A DNA stretch of 47,592 nucleotides from assembly GCA_913009755.1 (NCBI GenBank), contig CAJVWU010000024.1, positions 1 to 47,592 of the forward strand. The letters run 5' to 3'. This document shows positions 28,468 through 38,663 of the stretch, piece after piece. Each line of letters starts with the position of its first letter. The first letter of the stretch is position 1. The notes under the pieces are model-generated. The model was not told the DNA's origin. It made no database searches and saw nothing but the letters and a program-made list of their open reading frames with translations. Source of the stretch: an uncultured Bacteroidia bacterium (GTDB lineage Bacteria; Bacteroidota; Bacteroidia; Bacteroidales; F082). The position numbers and the translations under genes were made by a program.

Positions 28468-29235
28468 CTACTCCATCATCTTGCCTGCAATTTTTGTGAT
28501 TAATCTGCGTGGCATGAGCCGCGGTCCAACAGCCATTAATTTGTTCATGGAACCATGAATAGCCGTGACTTTTCCTTTAGTCATCATCTGATAAGTAAAT
28601 TCAGCAACATCCCTTGAAACAGGAAGTTTTGTTCCGGTGGACGGTAACTTTTCCATACCGGCCACCTTTGCAAATTCGGACTGGGTTGCCCCGGGGCAAA
28701 TCGTTGTTACTTTTACATTGTCATCCTTTAATTCATAGGCAATGGCTTCTGAAAAGTTCAACACATAGGCTTTGCTGGCTGCATAGGCTGCAAATCCGGG
28801 GATTGCCTGGAATGCCGCTGTGGAAGCAATGTTGATAATATGACCGCCGCCTGCCCCGATCATGTCATTTCCAAACAGACGCGTTAATTTGGTTAGTGTA
28901 ACCATATTCAGCACCAACATGCTTTCTTCCCTTGTAATGTCAATATCTTTAAAGCTGCCTTTCATCCCGAAACCGGCATTATTGATCAGTACATCAACTT
29001 TTATGTTTTTATCTTTTACTTTTTTATAAAGCCTGCCGGCACTATCGGTTTTCGATAAATCAATATCAAACAGGTCAACGGCAACCCCGTGTTTTTCCGA
29101 AATTTCATTTTTAATTTCCGTAAGCCGGTCTTTGCGGCGGGCTGCCAACACGAGGTTGTAATCCTTTTCCGCATAAACATAAGCCAGTTCCTTGCCAATC
29201 CCGCTTGAAGCGCCTGTAATCAATACTGTTTTCAT
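28468..29235 (-). CDS. Short-chain dehydrogenase/reductase
   Basis: An NAD(P)-dependent Rossmann oxidoreductase of 255 residues. The cofactor motif TGASSGIG is at 7-14, NNAG at 85-88, and the catalytic Ser138, Tyr151 and Lys155 (YAASK) are in place; the CPGATQSEF segment follows. ARRKDR after strand 2 suggests preference for NADPH. The classical SDR scaffold does not reveal the substrate. It lies divergent from lipoate ligase, about 100 bases apart, and alone on its strand. Confidence 0.9.
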   Translation of the reverse strand: MKTVLITGASSGIGKELAYVYAEKDYNLVLAARRKDRLTEIKNEISEKHGVAVDLFDIDLSKTDSAGRLYKKVKDKNIKVDVLINNAGFGMKGSFKDIDITREESMLVLNMVTLTKLTRLFGNDMIGAGGGHIINIASTAAFQAIPGFAAYAASKAYVLNFSEAIAYELKDDNVKVTTICPGATQSEFAKVAGMEKLPSTGTKLPVSRDVAEFTYQMMTKGKVTAIHGSMNKLMAVGPRLMPRRLITKIAGKMME

Positions 29236-29338
29236 ACTCTTTCTTTTTTAAAACAATGAATTAATTGAGCCATGTCGTCAAAGGTAAGGCATAAACAATT
29301 ATGACAGTAGAATTTAACAAGTTGTTTACTTTTGAAAA

Positions 29339-30295
29339 ATGATATTCATCCAACGACTACAAACCGATCCTGTCTTTAACATCGCTGCCGAAGAATACAT
29401 TCTGAAAAGGGATGACAAAGATGTGCTGATGCTCTGGCAATGTTCACCGTCAATCATTGTCGGGAAGCACCAAAACACATTGGCAGAAGTAAATACGGGT
29501 TTTGCAAACCGCCATAATATTCCTGTGATCAGGCGTCTTTCGGGCGGGGGAACGGTTTATCACGATGAGGGAAACATCAATTATACCGTGATTACTTCTG
29601 AAAAAAGAAAAGACAGGCTGATTGATTTCAGAAAATTTACAACACCGGTCATCGGTTTCCTGGGGACGTTGGGGATAGAGACCCGTTTTGAAGGTAAAAA
29701 TAACCTGGTCGTCAACGGAAAAAAGATATCAGGTAATTCGGCACATGTATTCAAAAATAAGGTGATGCACCACGGAACGTTATTGTTCAGTACAAATCTT
29801 GAAATACTAAACCGGGTCATCAGGGCAGATGCAAAGAATAAATTTAAAGATAAAGCCGTCCAGTCAGTCCGGGCTGCGGTAACCAACATCCGCGAGCATT
29901 TGGATGATGATATGTCAATTGAACAATTTAAAGTAAAACTTAAGAATTATCTGTTTAATTATTATTCAATCAGTGAAGTACGTGAACTTGATAATCCGGA
30001 TATTGCTGCCATTAATGCACTGATTAGTGAAAAGTACAGCAAATGGGAATGGAATTACGGTTATTCACCGGCTTATATTTTCAGGAACGGGCAGAAAGGA
30101 ATCAGAGCAGAAATGGAAGTTAAAAATGGTGTGATTGTAAAATCAGAATTTTCAGGGGAATTTGAGAAAAGAGAATTGCTCATAAAACGGTTGGCCGGAA
30201 CCCCGCACCGAAAAGGTCAAATAGAAAAAGTTCTGGTTTCCGTATATGGCGGGGATGACGTTATAGATAGATTACTAAAATTGCTCGTGGGATAA
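29339..30295 (+). CDS. lplA: Lipoate-protein ligase A
   Basis: Activates free lipoate with ATP and attaches it to the lipoyl domains of 2-oxoacid dehydrogenases and glycine cleavage H protein. The 318 residues carry the lipoate-binding loop RRLSGGGTVYHDEGNINY (65-82) and the catalytic-lysine motif GKKISG (127-132); the C-terminal accessory domain is present (residues about 240-318), so this is the full bacterial form. A TACTTTTG element at 29327-29334 ends only four bases before the ATG, which would give a transcript with almost no leader if it is the -7 box. Confidence 0.93.
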   Translation: MIFIQRLQTDPVFNIAAEEYILKRDDKDVLMLWQCSPSIIVGKHQNTLAEVNTGFANRHNIPVIRRLSGGGTVYHDEGNINYTVITSEKRKDRLIDFRKFTTPVIGFLGTLGIETRFEGKNNLVVNGKKISGNSAHVFKNKVMHHGTLLFSTNLEILNRVIRADAKNKFKDKAVQSVRAAVTNIREHLDDDMSIEQFKVKLKNYLFNYYSISEVRELDNPDIAAINALISEKYSKWEWNYGYSPAYIFRNGQKGIRAEMEVKNGVIVKSEFSGEFEKRELLIKRLAGTPHRKGQIEKVLVSVYGGDDVIDRLLKLLVG

Positions 30296-30323
30296 TTTTG
30301 TTATTTTAAGTGGTGTTCACTTT

Positions 30324-30473
30324 TTGGTTATGATCTATCTGCGTTTTTCTGTGTAAATCTGCGTCTGTATTTTTGACGCTGATGTTCGCGGAATTGGTTA
30401 TGATCTATCTGCGTTTTTCTGTGTAAATCTGCGTCTGTATTTTTGACGCTGATGTTCGCGGATTGGTTATGAT
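30324..30473. repeat. Tandem repeat of a 70-base unit with TCTGCG words
   Basis: A unit starting TTGGTTATGATCTATCTGCG occupies 30324-30393, repeats at 30394-30462 (one base shorter, loss of an A), and restarts at 30463-30473. It lies between the convergent ends of lplA and nth. The words ATCTGCGT, AATCTGCG and GACGCTGATGTTCGCGG resemble a degenerate non-coding repeat that I recall from many bacterial genomes. No coding potential is seen. Confidence 0.8.
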
Positions 30474-30475
30474 AA

Positions 30476-31123
30476 TCATTTTACGGTTTTTGCGGAAAGA
30501 TAAAACCTGCATAATACTGTTAGCCCACATTCATCACATTTCGGTTTTCTTGCCTGGCACACATAACGGCCGTGCAGGATCAGCCAGTGGTGTGCCAGCG
30601 GGATCAGTTCTTCAGGGATATGTTTCACCAGTTCTTTTTCCGTTTGCAGTGGGTTTTTTGATCCGGTGGTCAGGCCGATACGTTCGGAAACCCTGAAAAC
30701 ATGAGTATCTACAGCCATTACGGGTTTGTTGAAAAGAACCGATGCCAGCACATGGGCTGTTTTCCGCCCGACACCCGGCAACTTTTGAAGGTCTTCCACG
30801 TTTGAAGGCAGCTTGCCGTCAAAATCAGCGAGCAGTTTTCCGGCCATCCCCGAAAGGTGTCTGGCTTTATTGTTTGGATAGGAACAACTTTTGATCAATT
30901 CATAAATATCCTGAATATCAGCTTCTGCAAGTATCTCCAACGTCGGGAACGACTTGAAAAACTCTTTCGTAATGATATTTACCCTTTTGTCGGTACACTG
31001 TGCCGAAAGGATAACGGCCACGATCAACTCATACGGTTCCCTGTATGCCAGTTCTGTTTCGGCCACAGGCATGTGCTCCTTGAAATATTCAATGACCTTT
31101 TGATATCGTTCTTTCTTTCTCAT
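30476..31123 (-). CDS. nth: Endonuclease III
   Basis: Base-excision DNA glycosylase/AP lyase for oxidised pyrimidines. 215 residues with the helix-hairpin-helix LPGVGRKTA and catalytic Lys121, the catalytic Asp139 (VDTHVFR), and a C-terminal 4Fe-4S loop with Cys189, Cys196, Cys199 and Cys205 in the standard 6-2-5 spacing. The length and all key residues are normal. It is convergent with lplA across the tandem repeat. Confidence 0.97.
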   Translation of the reverse strand: MRKKERYQKVIEYFKEHMPVAETELAYREPYELIVAVILSAQCTDKRVNIITKEFFKSFPTLEILAEADIQDIYELIKSCSYPNNKARHLSGMAGKLLADFDGKLPSNVEDLQKLPGVGRKTAHVLASVLFNKPVMAVDTHVFRVSERIGLTTGSKNPLQTEKELVKHIPEELIPLAHHWLILHGRYVCQARKPKCDECGLTVLCRFYLSAKTVK

Positions 31124-31174
31124 TGCCTGGCAAATCTAATAAATCAGGTGAAAACAATTTCCCGGCAAAAAAAA

Positions 31175-31200
31175 AACCGCAACTCCTGTGAATTGCGGTT
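31175..31200 (-). terminator. Rho-independent terminator of the 63-codon gene
   Basis: AACCGCAA (31175-31182) pairs with TTGCGGTT (31193-31200) around a 10-base loop. The adjoining run of A at 31167-31176 is a long T run on the minus strand, placing it as the terminator of the small gene at 31223-31414. Confidence 0.85.
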
Positions 31201-31222
31201 GATCTCTTAAAGGGTCATCCCT

Positions 31223-31414
31223 TTAGTTCAACAGGATCATTATGTTCCCCACGGTTTTTGTTTTGATGACTTTGAGCGCAGCCGCATAGCCCAAAATAAA
31301 AATCATTGTCATTGTTGAAGGGCTTTTGGGAGCCGGCCCGGCTTTGTCATATTTCTTTTTGTGTTTGGGAACGTCCTGATAATTCTCAAAGTAAAGGTCA
31401 TTGGCCATAGGCAT
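31223..31414 (-). CDS. Small uncharacterised protein, 63 residues, possible membrane segment
   Basis: No family was recognised. The product begins MPMANDLYFENYQDVPKHKK; translation may start at the third codon (MANDLYF). A charged first half with PKHKKKYDKAGPAPKSP is followed by a moderately hydrophobic stretch (about 34-63, TMTMIFILGYAAALKVIK). A dedicated strong terminator directly downstream argues for a real, separately transcribed gene. It lies between nth and the sigma-factor gene on the same strand, about 120 bases from the sigma gene's stop. Confidence 0.55.
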   Translation of the reverse strand: MPMANDLYFENYQDVPKHKKKYDKAGPAPKSPSTMTMIFILGYAAALKVIKTKTVGNIMILLN

Positions 31415-31531
31415 AATTTGCGTTATTTATTAATTTAATAATAAACGGATTCCATACATATTTAGTATATCACTTTCTGAAAAAGAAGTGATTAAAAAAT
31501 AATTGATTGAAATACTGATGGTTAATTATTG

Positions 31532-32119
31532 CTAATTGGTAAGCACAATGTTCTTTTCGCTGATCAGCTTTCTAAGGTTGATCAGCGCATAACGCATCCG
31601 TCCAAGGGCTGTATTGATGCTCACCTCGGTTTGTTCTGCAATGTCCTTGAAACTAAGGCCGGCATAACATCTGAGATAGATCACCTCTTTTTGTTCTTCC
31701 GGAAGAAAATGTAAAAGTTTATTGACATCCGAATAAATCTGGTCCAGCACCATTCTTTCCTCCACCGAAGGATCGGTCAGGCCGATGGTATCGAACACAT
31801 CAAAATCCGGTTTGTTGCTTTCCACATAAGGAATCTTCTTCGATTTCCTGAAATGGTCAATCACCAGGTTGTGGGCTATTCGCATCACCCACTGGATAAA
31901 TTTTCCTTCATCTTTATAATTTCCAAGCTTTAGGGTGTTGATCACCTTAACATACGTATCCTGGAATACATCGTCTGCCAATTGTTTATCCTTTACCAGT
32001 AAAAAGATATACGAATATAGCCGTTGCTGATGGCGTTCAATAAGGGTTTGGAGACTTTCGTGGTTACCATTGAGGTAATTGCGGATCAGTTCACGCTCAT
32101 TTGCCGTTTCTGGATTCAT
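31532..32119 (-). CDS. RNA polymerase sigma-70 factor, ECF subfamily
   Basis: 195 residues with region 2 (LADDVFQDTYVKVINTL and WVMRIAHNLVIDHFRKSKK, about 50-105) and region 4 (LPEEQKEVIYLRCYAGLSFKDIAE, about 137-190). The two-region layout without region 3 is that of extracytoplasmic-function sigma factors. No anti-sigma gene with a zinc-binding or membrane domain is adjacent; the neighbour downstream is the 63-codon protein. So its signal and regulon are not revealed here. Its start is ATG at 32119. Confidence 0.93.
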   Translation of the reverse strand: MNPETANERELIRNYLNGNHESLQTLIERHQQRLYSYIFLLVKDKQLADDVFQDTYVKVINTLKLGNYKDEGKFIQWVMRIAHNLVIDHFRKSKKIPYVESNKPDFDVFDTIGLTDPSVEERMVLDQIYSDVNKLLHFLPEEQKEVIYLRCYAGLSFKDIAEQTEVSINTALGRMRYALINLRKLISEKNIVLTN

Positions 32120-32283
32120 TTTTCCCTGTTTTGATAAAACTTACAAAAAGGGTAAAATTTCTTCTATACGCGTTTAAATTTGATGAGTAATTAAATAAAA
32201 TTATGCTGTCCGTAGTGCAAATATAAATACAAAAACAACATTTGCAAATAAAATAATAATTTTGTGCCTCAATTTTTCAACCG

Positions 32284-35139
32284 ATGCTTAGGGATATCTC
32301 CACCGTAAATCCAAAGGATTATATCATCGTCGTACGATCGAGGGTCAATAATTTAAAGAACCTGAGTGTGGCCATTCCCCGTAAAAAGCTGGTCGTCATC
32401 ACCGGTTTGTCAGGTTCGGGAAAATCATCCCTTGCCTTTGACACCCTTTATGCCGATGGCCAGCGCCGTTATGTGGAAAGCCTGAGCTCGTATGCCCGGC
32501 AATTCCTGGGACGCATGGATAAACCGGATGTGGATGCCATCAGGGGCATCTCCCCGGCCATTGCCATCGAACAAAAGGTGAAAACGAGAAATCCCCGTTC
32601 TACCGTGGGCACATCCACCGAGTTATACGAGTATGTTAAACTTTTGTTCGCCCGGATTGGAAAAACTTTTTCCCCGGTATCGGGAAGACAGGTGAAACGG
32701 CATATCGTAACGGATGTGGTGGACGATATTATGGCCCTGCCCGATGATACCGGTGTTCTGGTATTTACACCCCTTCATCTGATTGAAAACAGGACCCTGA
32801 CACAGCAACTGAACATCCTCATGCAGCAGGGTTTTAGCAGGTTGATGCGAAATGGCAGGATCGTTCGGATAGATGAATTCCTGAAAACACGGGATAATCC
32901 GGATTCGGCGCGGGAACATTCAATAAAACCGAAAGATTGTTTTCTGGTCATTGACAGGGTCAGGGTTAACCATGAAGATGCCGACCTGCCTGCCCGCATT
33001 GCCGATTCGGCACAAACAGCTTTTTATGAAGGCAACGGGTATTGCCGGATTGCTTTTGAAACGGATGGAAAAACAACCGAAAAGGAATACTCAAATAAAT
33101 TTGAAATGGATGGTATTCTTTTTGAAGAGCCGAGCGTTAACCTTTTTTCTTTTAATAATCCTTACGGTGCCTGCAAAACCTGTGAAGGGTTTGGCAGCAT
33201 CATTGGCATTGATGAAGACCTGGTTATTCCCAATAAGAGCCTTTCCGTTTATGAAGATGCCGTTGCCTGCTGGAAAGGCGAAAAGATGAGCGAATGGAAA
33301 GAAAAGATGATTGCCAGTGCCTATAAGTTCGGTTTCCCTGTTCATAAACCCTATTATCAATTAACCTCAGAACAAAAAGAACTGCTTTGGACTGGTAACC
33401 GGTATTTTGATGGCATCAATGCCTTTTTTCAATATGTTGAGGAACAGACCTATAAAATACAATACCGGGTGATGCTTTCACGATACCGCGGGAAAACCTT
33501 ATGCCCCGAATGCAAAGGAACCCGCCTGCGCAGTGATGCAAACTATGTGAAAGTCGCCGGGAAAAGCATATCGGAAGTCGTTCAGATGCAACTGGATGAA
33601 GCTTATGTTTTTTTCATGAATATCCAACTGAATGAGCATGATGCAAAAGTCGCCAAAAGGATTTTGATTGAAATCACCAACCGGCTGCAATTTCTGAATG
33701 ATGTGGGCCTGGGATACCTCACCATGAACCGCTTGTCCAACAGCTTGTCGGGGGGCGAATCGCAACGCATTAACCTGGCCACCTCGCTGGGCAGCAGCCT
33801 GGTGGGATCAATGTATATTCTCGACGAACCCAGCATCGGGCTGCACCCCAGGGATATTAAAAGACTGATTGATGTATTGAAAAATCTGCGCGATCTGGGA
33901 AATACCGTCATTGTGGTTGAACATGAAGAAGAGGTCATCAAACAAGCCGATGAAATCATTGATATCGGCCCCGAAGCCGGCGAACATGGCGGGGAACTCG
34001 TATTTCAGGGAAGTTTTGGTGATCTGGCAAAAGATAACAAAAGCTATACTGCCCTCTATCTTACAGGGAGGAAAGAAATACCGGTGCCCGAAAGACGAAG
34101 GAACTGGCGCGATTTTATTGAAATAAAAGGAGCCGTCGAACATAACCTGAAAAATATTGATGTAAAAATACCGCTCAACATTTTAAATGTGATTACCGGT
34201 GTGAGTGGTTCCGGGAAATCAACACTGGTAAGCGATATCCTTTACCCCGCCCTGAAAAGAAGATATGGCGGGTATGCCGATAAAACAGGAAAACACGGTG
34301 TTCTTGAAGGGGATATCAATTCCATCCAGGCGGTGGAGTATGTTGATCAAAACCCCATCGGGCGCTCTTCAAGGTCGAATCCTGCTACTTATCTAAAAGC
34401 TTATGATGATATCAGGCAGCTATATGCCGGTCAGGAACTGGCCAAACTGAGGGGATACAAGCCCGGATATTTTTCATTCAACATCCCCGGTGGAAGGTGT
34501 GAGCATTGCGAGGGTGAAGGCCAGATAAAAGTGGAAATGCAATTTATGGCGGATATCCACCTGGTGTGCGACGAATGCCACGGAAAGCGGTTTAAAGATG
34601 AAGTGCTGGAAGTGAAATACCGCGATAAATCCATTACCGATATCCTGGATATGACGGTTTCGCAAGCCATCGGGTTTTTTGGTTCCGACAAACATAAGAA
34701 CTCAACGACCAAAAAAATTGTCAACAAAATAAAACCGCTGGAGGAGGTGGGGCTGGGTTATCTGAGGCTTGGCCAACCGTCAAATACCCTGAGCGGCGGT
34801 GAAGCCCAGCGCATCAAACTTGCTTTTTTCCTGTCGAAAGGCGGAAACGATTCAAGAACCCTGTTCATTTTTGACGAACCCACCACCGGCCTCCACATCC
34901 ACGATATCAGTAAATTGCTCAAATCCTTTCATGCACTGATTGAAAGCGGGCATACGGTTGTGGTCATTGAACACAATGTAGAGGTTATTAAATGCGCCGA
35001 CTGGGTCATTGACCTTGGCCCCGAAGGAGGCAATGCGGGAGGAAGCCTTATTTTTGAAGGGACACCCGAAGGTCTGGCTCAGTGTACTGAATCATACACA
35101 GGGCATTACCTGAAAGGGAAACTGGGAGTTAAACCTTAA
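32284..35139 (+). CDS. uvrA: Excinuclease ABC subunit A
   Basis: Damage-recognition ATPase of nucleotide excision repair. 951 residues, two ABC modules: GLSGSGKSS near residue 43 and GVSGSGKST near 640, each paired with its signature, LSGGESQRI and LSGGEAQRI. Zinc-finger cysteine clusters are present ([16 protein letters not shown], and CEHCEGEGQ with CDECHGKRF). The insertion and DNA-binding regions of normal UvrA are all present. TAATTTTG about 15 bases before the start may be a -7 box. Some Bacteroidota carry a second UvrA elsewhere, so this may be one of two. Confidence 0.96.
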   Translation: MLRDISTVNPKDYIIVVRSRVNNLKNLSVAIPRKKLVVITGLSGSGKSSLAFDTLYADGQRRYVESLSSYARQFLGRMDKPDVDAIRGISPAIAIEQKVKTRNPRSTVGTSTELYEYVKLLFARIGKTFSPVSGRQVKRHIVTDVVDDIMALPDDTGVLVFTPLHLIENRTLTQQLNILMQQGFSRLMRNGRIVRIDEFLKTRDNPDSAREHSIKPKDCFLVIDRVRVNHEDADLPARIADSAQTAFYEGNGYCRIAFETDGKTTEKEYSNKFEMDGILFEEPSVNLFSFNNPYGACKTCEGFGSIIGIDEDLVIPNKSLSVYEDAVACWKGEKMSEWKEKMIASAYKFGFPVHKPYYQLTSEQKELLWTGNRYFDGINAFFQYVEEQTYKIQYRVMLSRYRGKTLCPECKGTRLRSDANYVKVAGKSISEVVQMQLDEAYVFFMNIQLNEHDAKVAKRILIEITNRLQFLNDVGLGYLTMNRLSNSLSGGESQRINLATSLGSSLVGSMYILDEPSIGLHPRDIKRLIDVLKNLRDLGNTVIVVEHEEEVIKQADEIIDIGPEAGEHGGELVFQGSFGDLAKDNKSYTALYLTGRKEIPVPERRRNWRDFIEIKGAVEHNLKNIDVKIPLNILNVITGVSGSGKSTLVSDILYPALKRRYGGYADKTGKHGVLEGDINSIQAVEYVDQNPIGRSSRSNPATYLKAYDDIRQLYAGQELAKLRGYKPGYFSFNIPGGRCEHCEGEGQIKVEMQFMADIHLVCDECHGKRFKDEVLEVKYRDKSITDILDMTVSQAIGFFGSDKHKNSTTKKIVNKIKPLEEVGLGYLRLGQPSNTLSGGEAQRIKLAFFLSKGGNDSRTLFIFDEPTTGLHIHDISKLLKSFHALIESGHTVVVIEHNVEVIKCADWVIDLGPEGGNAGGSLIFEGTPEGLAQCTESYTGHYLKGKLGVKP

Positions 35140-35297
35140 GTGTTAATGTTCGATATCCCCTCCACGGGATAAATCCCTTGTCTGAAAATTCATGCTTTCT
35201 CTATAAAATTAATCGAAATAAAAATATAAAAAACGGATACGCTGAATTTGATATTTTTGCAGTATAAATAAATTTCTCATCAATTAAATTTTATTTT

Positions 35298-36422
35298 ATG
35301 AAAACAAAAATTATTTTCACAATAATTACGGCATTCGGTATGATTTGGCTGAGTTCATGTAACAATTCGGCAAATCCCCATAATGGGAATAAAACATCAA
35401 CAACCGCCCAAAATCCGGATTCGGTGCTTCATTATCCGCAGGAGAAACACCTGGCAAACATCAAACAATTGACCGATAAAGGTGATAATGCAGAGGCTTA
35501 CTTTAGTTTTAACGATTCCATGATTGTCTTTCAGGCTAAAGTTCCGCAATGGGGAAGTCAATGCGATCAAATTTATTATTTCCCGTTTTCTGACGGCGAT
35601 ATGATGACACAAATGCCCAAACTGCTTAGTAATGGCCTGGGCCGTACCACCTGTTCCTTTTTTATGCCCGGCGACACAACCGTTCTGTATGCGTCAACAC
35701 GCTCGGGTGGCGATGCCTGCCCGCCCCTGCCTGAAAAGCGTGCGGACGGAAAATATGTCTGGCCCGTATATCCCGATTTCGACATCTATGTTGCCGATCT
35801 CAACGGCAACCTGATTGACACCTTAATTTCCGGCCCCGGTTATGATGCCGAGGCAACGATTTCCCCACAGGGTGATAAAATTGTTTTTACGTCCGACCGC
35901 AGTGGTGACATGGAATTATACACCTGTGATATTGACGGCAGCAACATTAAACAGGTGACAAACCAGTTGGGCTATGATGGTGGCGCTTTTTTCTCCCCCG
36001 ATGGGACAAAGTTGGTTTTCAGGTCTTCGCGGCCCAAAACAAAAGAAGACATCAAAGTGTATAAAGACCTTTTGGCTCAGGGTCTGGTCATGCCCACCGA
36101 AATGGAGATTTATATTTGTAATGTGGATGGCAGTGACCTGAAGCAGGTAACCCACCTGGGGAAAGCCAACTGGGCACCTTTTTTCCTTCCTTCAGGCAAA
36201 AAGATAATCTTTAGTTCAAACCACGCCGGCACACGGGGTTTCGATTTTAACCTGTATATGGTCAACCTGGATGGAACCGGCCTGGAACGCGTTACTTATG
36301 ACGACACATTTGATGCTTTCCCCATGTTTTCATACGATGGCAAAAAACTGATCTTTTCATCAAGCAGGAACAACCGGGGAGCCCGGAGTCTCAATCTTTT
36401 TATTGCCGACTGGGTGGATTAA
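35298..36422 (+). CDS. TolB/PD40-type beta-propeller lipoprotein
   Basis: 374 residues. The signal sequence ends in WLSSC with the lipid-bearing cysteine at 21, followed by a low-complexity linker. The rest consists of PD40 propeller blades: repeated 'G-(D/K)KIVF-S-R-G--ELY-C-DGSN-KQVT' units (for example IVFTSDRSGDMELY, then LVFRSSRPKTKED, then IFSSNHAG, then LIFSSSRNNRG). This is like TolB or an oligopeptidase-type sensor propeller; no catalytic domain follows. It is probably at the periplasmic face of the outer membrane or surface. Its partner, if any, is unknown. Confidence 0.85.
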   Translation: MKTKIIFTIITAFGMIWLSSCNNSANPHNGNKTSTTAQNPDSVLHYPQEKHLANIKQLTDKGDNAEAYFSFNDSMIVFQAKVPQWGSQCDQIYYFPFSDGDMMTQMPKLLSNGLGRTTCSFFMPGDTTVLYASTRSGGDACPPLPEKRADGKYVWPVYPDFDIYVADLNGNLIDTLISGPGYDAEATISPQGDKIVFTSDRSGDMELYTCDIDGSNIKQVTNQLGYDGGAFFSPDGTKLVFRSSRPKTKEDIKVYKDLLAQGLVMPTEMEIYICNVDGSDLKQVTHLGKANWAPFFLPSGKKIIFSSNHAGTRGFDFNLYMVNLDGTGLERVTYDDTFDAFPMFSYDGKKLIFSSSRNNRGARSLNLFIADWVD

Positions 36423-36464
36423 TTCGGTAATTTTAATGAATTTATCATTCTTTAATCATCCGAT

Positions 36465-38146
36465 ATGAAAAAATTCATGCTCTTTTACTCCGTCTTTTTT
36501 CTTTCTTTGCCCGGTTTTTCACAAAACATCCCCTACCCTGTTGTGCCCGACTGGGAATCGTCACCTGAAGGCCATGTGGCAACCGGCCTTGGTTTGGCCG
36601 ATATTAACGGCGATGGCTGGAAAGACATTATTGTGGCCAATGGGAATGATATTCACAGACAGCATCTTGTTGTTTATTATAACCGGGGCGACGGCAGTTT
36701 CAACCCTGTTCCCGACTGGGAATCACAAGATATTGATTATCATGGACAACTGGCTGTCAGTGACCTGAATGCCGATGGCTGGCCCGATGTTGCCGTATCG
36801 GTTTATATCGGCCCTGAAGGGTTCAGTTCACCCGGAAAACTGAAAATATATTTCAACAATCAGGGCGTACTGGAAGATGAACCGTCATTTGTATCTTATG
36901 ACTATTATACTTTTTCATGTGCCATGGGCGATGCAGACGGGGACGGCGACCTTGATATTGCCACAACGGGGGGTGACCCTATCAAAGCCTGGATGATTAC
37001 GGAAAGATATTTTATAACAATAACGGAACTTTTTCAAATCTCCCCCAATGGACATCCTCGTTCAAATTCAGTTCGCTGGATGTTGACTTTGGTGATTTGG
37101 ATCAAAATGGCAAACTGGACATTGCTTTTGCCAACGAGGCCTATCCCAATTACTTATATACTGCCGATGACCTTGGCGAAATAAGCAATATTCCTGCCTG
37201 GCAATCGGCTGAGAACACAAATTATATGAACTCGCTGGACATGGGTTGCATCGGCCAGGATCAAACAATGGGGATTGTGTTTACAGGAAATAACCAGTTG
37301 GGAGGTGATGGAAAGGTGAAATTATACACTTTTAGCGATGAGATACCTTCTGAAAGTGATGCCGTATGGTCTTCCACGGTTTCCGGTTACTGGTCCGGTG
37401 TGTTGCTCCACGATGTTGACTTGGACGGAATAAATGACCTGATCTACGGCGGGTGGTGGCTTCCGGTGAACATTCACCTCGGGAACAGTGATAATTTTGA
37501 CACCCTGTCTTCCTATACATCACTTACCTCTTCGGTTGTGGAAGCCATTCAGGTTGCCGATCTGGATAAAGACGGCATGCAGGATACGCTTGAAAGTTTT
37601 GTGGTGGATGAACGGGACAATTCGGTCTTTTGGCTAAAATACCCGGTTGAATTTATCAATAGCGTGGTGGTAACCGATTTTGGTATTGGTTCAGGGTATT
37701 ACTGTTATGTCCCGGGCAAAAACTGGTTATCGGTTGATAAGGAAATTGTTGCCAATGGCGATACCGTATATATCAGTTACCAATACAGTAATAAAGGGGA
37801 TATTGTCATTTCAAACTGGGATTCATCCATAGGCAATTATATTTTTTATAACGATACCACCCTGACGACTATTTCTGATCACCGGAAAAAGGAATTTGAT
37901 TTCAGGGTATATCCCAACCCCGCACACAATGAGGCTTTTGTCAATTTCAGGCAGATGGGGAAAAGCAACGTAACCATATCATTATGTGACCTGAACGGGA
38001 GACCGGTCAGGAAAAGTTATAACAGGAACCTGCCGGCAGGAAAACATTCGGTTGCTCTAAATGTGAACGGGTTGCCTGAGGGATTATATCTCGTCAAACT
38101 GACACAGGGCGGTTTTACCAAAACAAAAAAGATAATCATTCAATAA
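36465..38146 (+). pseudogene. VCBS/FG-GAP repeat protein with T9SS type A sorting domain, frameshifted
   Basis: Two overlapping frames form one gene. The first (from ATG 36465) has a signal peptide ending GFSQ and calcium-binding FG-GAP repeats (ADINGDGWKDIIVANG, DLNADGWPDVAV, DADGDGDLDIATTGG). The frame breaks at 36990-36993, where GCC TGG ATG should read GCC TGG GAT GAT; adding one G yields AWDDYGKIFYNNNG, a normal continuation. The second frame then runs (DQNGKLDIAF, DVDLDGINDLIYGG, DLDKDGMQDTLESF) to a sorting domain with YPNPAHNEAF and final TKTKKIIIQ. Repaired length 560 residues. A one-base deletion in a G run, real or a sequencing error, is the simplest cause. Confidence 0.85.
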
Positions 38147-38156
38147 GAACGCTGGT

Positions 38157-38663
38157 ATGAATGAAAACCGTTCAAAAGTGTTTGAAGTGTTGGATAAGCT
38201 GAATATTCCTTATGAAGTATTCGAACATCCACCGCTCAATACGATTGAGATTGCACTGAAATACTGGAAGGACATTGATGCCATGCACTGCAAAAACCTT
38301 TTCTTCCGCAACCACAAAGGCAACCGTCATTACCTTGTTATTGTCAAAGACACAGCCCCGTTTTCCATCCACAGCCTTGAAAAGAAACTGAAACAGGGTA
38401 AACTTAGTTTTGGCTCCGAAAAACGGTTAATGAAATATCTTGGGGTACGTCCCGGCTCGGTTTCCCCTTTCGGGCTTATCAATGATAAAGAGCATCATGT
38501 TTTTCTGTTTATTGACAAACAATTGCAGCAAGCCGGCAAAGTCAGTTTTCACCCCAACGACAACACGGCGAGTGTGGTCATTAAATATAGCGACCTCATA
38601 CGGTTCATCCAAAGCTTGGGTAACGGCTTTGATTTTTTTGACCCGTCACAGGAATTGGGTTAG
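38157..38663 (+). CDS. YbaK/prolyl-tRNA-synthetase-associated domain protein (probable aminoacyl-tRNA deacylase)
   Basis: 168 residues matching the YbaK/ProX editing fold. This family hydrolyses mischarged tRNAs (Ala- or Cys-tRNA-Pro). Visible elements are the opening VLDKLNIPYEVFEHPP, the CKNLFFRNHKGNRHYLVIV strand-turn with the conserved lysine, and GVRPGSVSPFGL before the last strands. It is a stand-alone domain, with no synthetase attached. It begins 10 bases after the frameshifted T9SS gene, so it is probably in its transcript, and is followed by arcA under its own promoter. Confidence 0.85.
   Translation: MNENRSKVFEVLDKLNIPYEVFEHPPLNTIEIALKYWKDIDAMHCKNLFFRNHKGNRHYLVIVKDTAPFSIHSLEKKLKQGKLSFGSEKRLMKYLGVRPGSVSPFGLINDKEHHVFLFIDKQLQQAGKVSFHPNDNTASVVIKYSDLIRFIQSLGNGFDFFDPSQELG

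Noticed and set aside
30324-30473. Tandem repeat as a CRISPR array
   Set aside because: The unit is contiguous with no variable spacers, only about two copies exist, and no cas genes are nearby.
36990-36993. Programmed -1 ribosomal frameshifting
   Set aside because: No heptameric slippery sequence or obvious downstream pseudoknot is seen; a single-base indel explains it more simply.
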